From NCBI GenBank assembly GCA_026706225.1, contig JAPOZE010000075.1, positions 1-7,852 on the forward strand: a stretch of 7,852 bases of DNA, written 5' to 3'. Positions 1 through 5,440 of the stretch are shown here, piece by piece; within the stretch, counting starts at the first letter, position 1, and every line of letters starts with the position of its first letter. The stretch is from Acidobacteriota bacterium (GTDB taxonomy: Bacteria > Acidobacteriota > Terriglobia > Versatilivoradales > Versatilivoraceae). The notes under the pieces were generated by a model. That model was not told the origin of the DNA. It saw only the letters and a list, made by a program, of their open reading frames with translations, and did not search any database. A program made the translations under genes and the position numbers.

Positions 1-452
1 GTCAGGAGGGCCGGAAGCCGGGGCAGATGGTCCAGGATCGAGTCTTCCCCGCCCCGACCGTCCGACCCGCCGGCGCGTTCCCGGCGCTTGATGTCCTCCC
101 ACTGATTCAATACCCCCTCGGCGCTATCCGCCTTGGCATCGCCGAACACGTGGGGATGGCGTCGCACCATCTTGCCGACGACTCCATCCGCCACCTCGTC
201 GATGTCGAAGGCGCCTTCCGTTTCGGCCATCTGGGAAAGAAACACCACTTGAAACAACAGATCGCCCAGCTCGCCGCGAAAGGCCGATCGGTCTCCGCTG
301 TCCAGCGCCTCCAGGGTCTCGTAGGCCTCCTCCAGCAGGAGGGGCTTGAGGGTATCGAAGGTCTGCTCGCGGTCCCAGGGACAACCGTCGGGCCCCCGCA
401 GCCGATCCACCAGGGCTACCAGCTCCAGGAATTTTCTTCCCTTCATGGCCAT
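1..452 (-). CDS. mazG: MazG nucleoside triphosphate pyrophosphohydrolase, N-terminal part (runs off the left edge)
   Basis: MazG hydrolyses (d)NTPs to the monophosphate and pyrophosphate in the cytoplasm, in nucleotide-pool cleaning and, in some bacteria, in lowering ppGpp signalling. About 150 residues are visible. They carry the all-alpha NTP-PPase Mg-binding pattern: E41, E42 and E45 in LLLEEAYE, followed by E61 and D64 in ELGDLL. Also seen are the early GPDGCPWDREQT block, the RRHPHVFGD block and NQWEDIKRRE, all typical of MazG. The last visible residues (LPRLPALL) match the linker before the second MazG domain of roughly 260-residue family members, so about the C-terminal 40 percent lies outside the window. 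The ATG at 452-450 follows the TGA of the cyclase gene (455-453) with no gap. A GGAG (463-466, minus strand) lies 10 bases upstream, inside the cyclase coding end, which favours this start over the ATG at 446. Translational coupling to the cyclase is likely. The family call is firm. Confidence 0.95.
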   Translation of the reverse strand, partial: MAMKGRKFLELVALVDRLRGPDGCPWDREQTFDTLKPLLLEEAYETLEALDSGDRSAFRGELGDLLFQVVFLSQMAETEGAFDIDEVADGVVGKMVRRHPHVFGDAKADSAEGVLNQWEDIKRRERAGGSDGRGGEDSILDHLPRLPALL

Positions 453-1625
453 TCAGGCTGATCTCCGCCGCAGCGCGCCCTCGGGTTCCAGGCGGTTGCC
501 GCCCTTGCGCTTGGCCCGGTACATGAGCCGATCGGCGGCTTCAATGAAGTCCCTGCTCTCCATCCCGGGAGAGTATTCCGCGATTCCGGCGCTGAATCCG
601 ACTGCACCGGCCAGGGCCCGGGAGACAGCGCGGCGCAGCCGGTCCACCAGAACCTGGGCTTCGGCCCGACTGGTGTGGGGCAGCAGCAGCACAAACTCGT
701 CGCCTCCGTAGCGGAACGCCCGGTCCGTCTTGGCTCGAATGGTCCGGGAAACGACGGCTCCCACGTTTCGAAGCAGGTGATCCCCTGCCGGGTGGCCGTG
801 GGTGTCGTTGTATTCCTTGAATCCATCCAGGTCGAACAGACAGAGAGAGCAGGCGCTGCCGTCCCGTTTGGCTCGTGCCATTTCCCTGGGCAACTGCTCG
901 AACAGATCCCGCTGGTTGTAGAGGCCGGTCAGATCGTCGGTGACCGTGAGCCGCTTCAACTGGTGCTCCAACGCAGCCTGCCGGCTGGCAAGCCTGGCCT
1001 GAGACGTCCGGACCTGCTCGCTCAGGTGAGCATTTTCCAGGGCCAGGGCAGCCTGGTCCGCGACCAGCCTCAGGAAGTCCCGATCGGAACGGTCCAGGAA
1101 GGGGCCGGTCGAGTGCCCAAGGACCAGGGCGCCCGCCAGATGTCCACCGGCCATCAGGGGCAGCAGAGTATGAAAGGCAGCGGCCGCCGGAAAAGGTGGA
1201 ACCCGGTTTCCGGTTTCGGGGCCGGGGCTACGGCGTCCGAAGACAGGAGCCCCCGTAGTTTCGAGGATGGGCGTCAGCAAGGGGTGGTCATGCGGAACGT
1301 GCCCCCGAAACTCGTGGCCGCCAGCGGATGGCACCCTTACTGCCGTCACCTCCCAAGTCTGACTATCCCGATCGAGTCGGGCCAGAGCCCAGCAGTCGCC
1401 ACCGATGATCGGACGAGTTTGATCCCTGATCACCTCGAGGATTTCTTCCGGTTTCAGGCCGGCGGTCAGCCTCCGGGCCATGGCCGCCGCGGCCTGCATC
1501 CTTGCATTTCGCGCCCGCCCTGTTTCAGACCGTTTCCCCCCGGCCCGGACGACTGAATCGGGAGCCCTGCGCCGGCCCACCGCTCCCGGTTCCCCTGACC
1601 GTCTATCGGGAGTCCCCACAGGCAT
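453..1625 (-). CDS. GAF-GGDEF diguanylate cyclase, 390 aa
   Basis: Predicted to condense two GTP into cyclic di-GMP in the cytoplasm under control of a GAF sensor. Residues about 55-200 look like a GAF domain (the LPLMAGGHLAGALVLGH core, then a helix ending ADQAALALENAHL). Residues 200-228 form a charged, probably coiled-coil linker. Residues 229-383 are the GGDEF domain: LTGLYNQR at 232-239, FDLDGFK at 264-270 with metal-ligand D265, and the active-site loop YGGDEF at 306-311. The loop is canonical, so the enzyme should be active. The allosteric I-site, normally RxxD ending five residues before GGDEF, reads A298-K-T-D301, so its Arg is missing or shifted by one (R297). There is no signal peptide or membrane helix, so it is soluble. 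The reading frame opens at a GTG (1634), but that codon overlaps the ribosome binding site AAGGGAGG (1641-1634), which sits 8 bases before the ATG at 1625, so I chose the ATG. It is the third gene of a minus-strand operon, 30 bases after the barrel gene and touching mazG. Confidence 0.93.
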   Translation of the reverse strand: MPVGTPDRRSGEPGAVGRRRAPDSVVRAGGKRSETGRARNARMQAAAAMARRLTAGLKPEEILEVIRDQTRPIIGGDCWALARLDRDSQTWEVTAVRVPSAGGHEFRGHVPHDHPLLTPILETTGAPVFGRRSPGPETGNRVPPFPAAAAFHTLLPLMAGGHLAGALVLGHSTGPFLDRSDRDFLRLVADQAALALENAHLSEQVRTSQARLASRQAALEHQLKRLTVTDDLTGLYNQRDLFEQLPREMARAKRDGSACSLCLFDLDGFKEYNDTHGHPAGDHLLRNVGAVVSRTIRAKTDRAFRYGGDEFVLLLPHTSRAEAQVLVDRLRRAVSRALAGAVGFSAGIAEYSPGMESRDFIEAADRLMYRAKRKGGNRLEPEGALRRRSA

Positions 1626-1633
1626 CCGATCCA

Positions 1634-1641
1634 CCTCCCTT
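1634..1641 (-). promoter_or_regulatory. Ribosome binding site deciding the cyclase start
   Basis: On the minus strand this reads AAGGGAGG, a near-perfect anti-16S match ending 8 bases before the ATG at 1625-1623. The upstream in-frame GTG (1634-1632) shares its first base with the motif and so cannot be served by it. The start was moved to the ATG for that reason. Confidence 0.7.
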
Positions 1642-1655
1642 CCGTGTCTCGATCG

Positions 1656-3512
1656 CTACCGATATCGCAGTTCCACGCTCCAACCGTCAATCAGCTTGAG
1701 GGGATGGATGCGATACTCCCGCGGCTGCAGAGCCATTGCCTCCAGGTCCTTGCGATGGCCCAGCCGCCGAACCGTGTGCCATTGGGTCTTGCGCACAATC
1801 CGGCCGCCGCTGTCCCAGAAAGCCAGGCCGGCGGCTCCCCCGGCATATGCCTTGCGCGCCTGCCGGGCATACTGGCTGCCGGGCATGTTGCGTGGAGTGA
1901 TGTCTTCGAAGAAGACGGTTCGGGTACCCCGGGTGATCTTCTGGAAATAGCCGTAGTCGACCCGTTGGGTCCCGTCCCCTCCGGTATAGACGCAGAGGAT
2001 ATCCACCAGCCCTTCCCGGGTCCAGGTCTCCAGGTCCAGCGCGGCGTGGCGATTCCAGGCAGCGTCGTAGCCGACATTGGCCAGCACCTCTATCCTGGGG
2101 CGCTGCCGGTCCAGCCGCTGGCGCAATTCCCGCATGAAGGTGGTGACGTAGGTTGCCCAGTGCCTCTCCAGCCGCTCGTCCGCTGCCGGCGGATCCCCCC
2201 GTCGCTGCCGGGCCGGTTCGGGCAGATGACGGGGATCGATTCCGTACGCCTTCTTGAAATCTTCGACCACCGGCGGCTCGAACAGCACGAAAGGAGGCCT
2301 GCGGGTATAGATCAATTGCACGCCCTTGACGCCATAGCCCGCCAGTTCCGCCAGCAGGTCCAGGTAGAAGCGTCTCACCTGGCTGTAGGCCAGGCTCAGC
2401 CGGACGATGGTGTGACCTTCCCGATCCCGGCAGCGCCACTGCGGGTTCCGTTTCCAGAAATGCACGGGCTCGAACCACGCCGGCGGCATGGAGGCCATGG
2501 TTCCCATCCGAAAACCCAGGTAGACCTCAATGTCCATGGAATGGGCATGATCCACCGCCACCTTGAGCGGGTCGATGCCTCGGGATTGGAAACCGAGGAG
2601 GCTCTCGGCGGCCCGCCTCCCCGCCTCCACCGGGAAGTCTTCCTCTCCGGCCCCCATCATCGATCCCACCCGGCTGGGATAGAGGGTTTGGCCGGCCCCG
2701 ATGCCTCCGGTTCCCAGAAAGAGCTTCCCGACATCGGTGTCCCGCAGCGGCTCCAGGTTCTCCTGGATGTCCTGCACCGTCCGCGCACCCCTATGAAAGG
2801 GGCCCTGCCCATCCATCTCCGCCGCCAAAAGCCTTGTTTCGGGGCGGCCGCCGGCCATCCGGTACTCCTCGACTTCGTCCGCGGTCAACGGAACCAGCCG
2901 CACAAAGGCCAGTTGGGCCAGGCTGGGATGGCTGGTCCTCAGGTGGGAGATCACCAATTGCTGCCCGCCGAGGTCGGCAGCCCTCCAGAAGACTTCCTCG
3001 ATGTCGGTCGCCCCGATGGCCGGCCGCGGGCGAAGCCAACTCCCGTCCGGCTTGCGCTGGTAGCCCAGCCGACTGGGAGCCAGGCTCTCGAAGAGTCCCT
3101 CATCGCTCAGCTTCAGCCTCAGTCTGAACTCGTCGATCCTGGCCCCGCCGAAGAGCCCCACGTAGATGGCATGCCATCCCTGGACCGGCAGCGACAGCCT
3201 CAGGTCGGGAGGATGAGTCAACTGCCCCCTGGCCACCATCACTCCCCGGATGCCCGTTTCGGTCCGGTAGGGAATGGTGTACCAGCATCCCTTTCTGGGC
3301 TTGGGGCTGATTGCCTCACGCGGCTGCGCGCCGGAAAGGTCCGCCAGCAAGACCCCCGAGCGGCGGGGCGAGTGCCAGAAGCTGGGGGCCACCGCCCTGG
3401 AGCCGCCCTCGGAGCGGGCTTCGACCACCCGGAAAACAGCCGGCGCCAGGCCCACCGTCCTGATAAACCCTCTTCGGGAGACCGAAGTCTCCGGATCCGA
3501 TGTTTGGCTCAT
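1656..3512 (-). CDS. Tat-signal protein with beta-rich N-terminal region and glycosyl-hydrolase-like TIM barrel, 618 aa
   Basis: Function unknown; probably an exported carbohydrate-related protein. The N-terminus has a twin-arginine pattern, SRRGFIR, at residues 12-18. Its hydrophobic stretch (TVGLAPAVF) is short and is followed by an Arg, so the Tat signal is plausible but not strong. Residues about 75-210 look beta-rich and may be a carbohydrate-binding-like sandwich (LRLSLPVQGWHAIYVGLF, then LQLRLKL-like strands). Residues about 245-590 resemble the GHL10/DUF187-type TIM barrel: HAHSMDIEVYLGFRMG around 322-336, YSQVRRFYLDLLAELAGYGVKGVQLIY around 376-402, the RRPPF block at 404-408 followed by FEPPVVEDFKKAYGIDPR, then GLVDILCVYTGGDG and AAGLAFWDSGGR. 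At the strand where the upstream paralogue has DLD, this protein has Q399-L-I401, so the usual acids are absent. Start: AAGGA (3526-3522) lies 9 bases before the ATG at 3512. The GTG at 3518 is too close to it. The gene is 15 bases after the lipoprotein gene. The coding call is firm; the fold is a motif-based judgement. Confidence 0.85.
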   Translation of the reverse strand: MSQTSDPETSVSRRGFIRTVGLAPAVFRVVEARSEGGSRAVAPSFWHSPRRSGVLLADLSGAQPREAISPKPRKGCWYTIPYRTETGIRGVMVARGQLTHPPDLRLSLPVQGWHAIYVGLFGGARIDEFRLRLKLSDEGLFESLAPSRLGYQRKPDGSWLRPRPAIGATDIEEVFWRAADLGGQQLVISHLRTSHPSLAQLAFVRLVPLTADEVEEYRMAGGRPETRLLAAEMDGQGPFHRGARTVQDIQENLEPLRDTDVGKLFLGTGGIGAGQTLYPSRVGSMMGAGEEDFPVEAGRRAAESLLGFQSRGIDPLKVAVDHAHSMDIEVYLGFRMGTMASMPPAWFEPVHFWKRNPQWRCRDREGHTIVRLSLAYSQVRRFYLDLLAELAGYGVKGVQLIYTRRPPFVLFEPPVVEDFKKAYGIDPRHLPEPARQRRGDPPAADERLERHWATYVTTFMRELRQRLDRQRPRIEVLANVGYDAAWNRHAALDLETWTREGLVDILCVYTGGDGTQRVDYGYFQKITRGTRTVFFEDITPRNMPGSQYARQARKAYAGGAAGLAFWDSGGRIVRKTQWHTVRRLGHRKDLEAMALQPREYRIHPLKLIDGWSVELRYR

Positions 3513-3521
3513 CCTCACGCT

Positions 3522-3526
3522 TCCTT
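3522..3526 (-). promoter_or_regulatory. Ribosome binding site deciding the start of the Tat-signal gene
   Basis: AAGGA on the minus strand lies between the TGA of the lipoprotein gene (3530-3528) and the ATG at 3512-3510, with a 9-base spacer. The in-frame GTG at 3518 would leave only 3 bases, so the ATG is preferred. Confidence 0.6.
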
Positions 3527-3527
3527 C

Positions 3528-5198
3528 TCAGCGCCGGTAAGTGATCTCCAGTTCCAGCGCTGCCAGCGTCAGCGCTGACGGCGCCGCTGCCGCCAGCTCC
3601 ACCTTGACCACGTTGTTTCCCCGCCGCATCGCCTGCGCCGGGACAGGGCCGATCATCCAGTCAGGCTGACTCCTGGTCAGGCGCAACCGTTCTCCATTGA
3701 GGTGCACCGAAACGGTATCCCTTTTTCGCTGGCCGGCCAGCCTCAGTCGGAACTCGAGGGATTGGAGACGGTCCCCGGCACCGCCCAGGTCATCCGCAAC
3801 CGGCAGCAGGCGCTGCACCGCCGAGCCGGGCGCGACCCGAACCGGCAGTCGTCCCTCGACCGGCACCGAGCCCATCATGAAGCCCTGCTGCAGGCTCTCC
3901 ACGTTTTCGACGACATAGAGCTTGTCGGTGAAAGCCAGTGCGTCGGGGTCCCCTATTTCCTTCCACACCCGGCGCGCCATCCGGGTGGCCCTGCTTCCGG
4001 GGCGCCTGGGGAACAGGTTGAAGGTCATGATCCCCTTGGCCCCCGCCAGCCAGGCATTGGCCGCGGCCGCCCTCCAGACCCTGAGAGCCACTTCCTCGTT
4101 GGCATCGGGCAGGGTCTGACCCCACTGGTCCGCGTCGGTCGAGTAGAAGCGTTGGCCACCGAGGGCGTGCTCGAAGCCGGAGGAGCTCAAGCAGACGTAG
4201 ACCGGCACCCCCCACTGGCTTCCCCGGTCGATCATGTCCTTGGCGGGCATGGTGAAGGGGTCGTACCCGCCTCCCACCACGATCAGGTCCAGGGTGCCGC
4301 GCCGCGCCCACTGCTCGACATCGAAACCGAAATGTCGATTCTGCGCCAGCGTGGGGAGGACCCGAACGCTCATCAGAATGGGCCTTCCCTTGCGCCGGCC
4401 GGCGGCCAGCACCTCGGCGCGGATGCGGCCGACCATGTCGGTCATCATCTCGAGGTGCGGCTGCGTGACCGGCTCGAAGAGGCGGGTCTCGGAAAAGAAG
4501 GCGGGATGGCGCAGAAAGTCCAGGTCGACGCCGTCCACGTCGTACTCTGCCAGAACCTCTTTGAAGGTCTCCACCATGAGGTCGCGAACCTCGGGATGGG
4601 CGTAGTCGACGAAAGTCCAGATGTTGCGCGGATCGGAAGGGGGGAAGCGCTCCTTGTCTTCTGGCCCGCCCATCAGAAGGTGACGGTGATCTCTCTTCCA
4701 TTGAGCGATCTCGGACTCGGGTTTGGCGTTGTCGTGAATGTCGTTCATCCGCATCGACCAGAAGACTTCCATCCCCTGCTTGCGGGAGGCCTCGATCACC
4801 AGGCGGAGATCGTCGGTGCCCTGTCGGGCCAGGTCCCGCAGTCGGCCGGCCAGGGGTTCCCTTGTGACCGATCCCGTGTAGAGCGGACTGATGGGCCTGC
4901 GGGAAAAATAAAAGACACTGTCCACCATGGTGCCGGCCGCATGGTCGGTCCGCACCGACAGGAACTTCTCGGCGGTCGCCGGGCCGGCCAGGTGCAGCAG
5001 GTCGTCCCCGTCGTTGTTGAAGATGACCCGGCGCTGGCGCTCGACCGCCGCCTTGCGCGCGGACTCGAAGGATTCCTGCGGTTGCGGGCGGGTCTGGCAG
5101 CCGGACATCCCGCCCCACCACAAGAGGGCGGCAAGGCCCAGGACGAGCCGTGATGGCAGGCTCCTGATTGGGAACAGTCTCATCACCAACGGGTCCAT
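3528..5198 (-). CDS. Lipoprotein with GHL10-type (glycosyl-hydrolase-like) TIM barrel, 556 aa
   Basis: Probably an envelope-anchored glycoside-hydrolase-like protein; substrate unknown. The N-terminus is a signal peptide (RSLPSRLVLGLAALLWWGG) ending MSGC, with Cys34 as the likely lipidation site. Met at -3 makes the lipobox imperfect. The mature part opens with RRVIFNNDGDD (56-66), then a TIM-barrel-like domain to about residue 430: QGMEVFWSMRMNDIHD (141-156), DPRNIWTFVDYAHPEVRD (189-206) and AEYDVDGVDLDFLRHP (217-232). D225 and D227 of that last block sit where GHL10-type barrels carry acids. Later blocks are FDVEQWARRGTLDLIVVGGGYD and AWLAGAKGIMTFNLFPRR. The C-terminal 100 or so residues (DTVSVHLNGERL, NNVVKVEL, ending ELEITYRR) look like a beta-sandwich, possibly carbohydrate-binding. 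Start is uncertain: ATG at 5198 or at 5183 (551 aa) would both give a good signal peptide and neither has a clear ribosome site. The TTG at 5246 is unlikely. First gene of the minus-strand operon. Confidence 0.87.
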   Translation of the reverse strand: MDPLVMRLFPIRSLPSRLVLGLAALLWWGGMSGCQTRPQPQESFESARKAAVERQRRVIFNNDGDDLLHLAGPATAEKFLSVRTDHAAGTMVDSVFYFSRRPISPLYTGSVTREPLAGRLRDLARQGTDDLRLVIEASRKQGMEVFWSMRMNDIHDNAKPESEIAQWKRDHRHLLMGGPEDKERFPPSDPRNIWTFVDYAHPEVRDLMVETFKEVLAEYDVDGVDLDFLRHPAFFSETRLFEPVTQPHLEMMTDMVGRIRAEVLAAGRRKGRPILMSVRVLPTLAQNRHFGFDVEQWARRGTLDLIVVGGGYDPFTMPAKDMIDRGSQWGVPVYVCLSSSGFEHALGGQRFYSTDADQWGQTLPDANEEVALRVWRAAAANAWLAGAKGIMTFNLFPRRPGSRATRMARRVWKEIGDPDALAFTDKLYVVENVESLQQGFMMGSVPVEGRLPVRVAPGSAVQRLLPVADDLGGAGDRLQSLEFRLRLAGQRKRDTVSVHLNGERLRLTRSQPDWMIGPVPAQAMRRGNNVVKVELAAAAPSALTLAALELEITYRR

Positions 5199-5207
5199 TC
5201 GAATGGA
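5194..5207. promoter_or_regulatory. Perfect 14-bp palindrome at the lipoprotein start, possible operator
   Basis: TCCATTCGAATGGA is an exact palindrome that includes the candidate ATG at 5198. If translation begins instead at 5183, it lies in the 5' leader. It has no loop, so it fits a dimeric protein site better than an RNA hairpin. No regulator is identified in the window. Confidence 0.3.
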
Positions 5208-5256
5208 TTCAGGCTCAAGCCTTGCACAAAGGAAGCATGAACACAATGGTTTCAGG

Positions 5257-5262
5257 TATGAT
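5257..5262 (+). promoter_or_regulatory. Possible -10 element for the plus-strand solute-binding gene
   Basis: TATGAT matches the sigma70 -10 consensus at 5 of 6 positions and lies in the most A+T-rich pocket of the divergent region (about 5225-5275). No good -35 box is found 16-19 bases upstream, and there is no extended TG. The call is therefore weak, and the leader to the ATG at 5441 would be long (about 170 bases). Confidence 0.2.
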
Positions 5263-5284
5263 CAAAGAGACGACACGCAGTGCC

Positions 5285-5302
5285 GTCGACATTCCTGTCG
5301 AC
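5285..5302. promoter_or_regulatory. GTCGAC-N6-GTCGAC symmetric motif, possible operator
   Basis: Two copies of the palindromic hexamer GTCGAC are separated by six bases (ATTCCT). The motif is therefore both a direct and an inverted repeat, with half-site centres 12 bases apart. It lies in the divergent intergenic region, 138 bases before the solute-binding gene and 86 bases before the lipoprotein ATG. It could bind a dimeric regulator controlling either direction, or fold into a 6-bp stem in RNA. Confidence 0.3.
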
Positions 5303-5304
5303 CG

Positions 5305-5325
5305 GGCTGGCTCGGCCCAGCCGAG
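5305..5325 (+). promoter_or_regulatory. Two mutually exclusive short hairpins in the leader region
   Basis: GGCTGG (5305-5310) can pair with CCAGCC (5317-5322) across six bases. Alternatively CTCGG (5311-5315) can pair with CCGAG (5321-5325) across five. The two stems share 5321-5322 and use each other's loops, so only one can form. No U-tract follows, so a simple intrinsic terminator is not supported. Confidence 0.2.
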
Positions 5326-5440
5326 GACCGCTTGGCCCCTGAGCAGGACGCGAACTCCCTCTGCCGGAACAGTGCTCCGAGGCCCTCTCCCCAAGTCCAT
5401 CCCCCGGACGGCCACTCCCTGCTCATAGCAACACGACGCC

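Noticed and set aside
675..1556. A 293-codon plus-strand open frame opposite the cyclase
   Set aside because: The opposite strand encodes an intact GAF-GGDEF protein, and this frame has no motif.
1644..3578. A 644-codon open frame on the plus strand opposite the Tat-signal gene
   Set aside because: It mirrors the minus-strand gene. Its translation has no recognisable domains and is Pro/Gly/Arg/His-rich, as expected for an antisense frame in GC-rich DNA. The minus-strand product has motifs, a ribosome site and operon context.
3702..5153. A 483-codon plus-strand open frame opposite the lipoprotein gene
   Set aside because: Same antisense effect. The minus-strand frame has a signal peptide and barrel motifs, and this one has no recognisable domain.
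5199..5246. TTG start at 5246 for the lipoprotein gene
   Set aside because: It would put a Cys-rich, non-signal-like extension before a normal signal peptide. The ATG at 5198 or 5183 gives a sensible n-region.
5222..5250. TTGCAC with a 17-base spacer and AATGGT as a plus-strand promoter
   Set aside because: Each box matches the sigma70 consensus at only about 3 of 6 positions.
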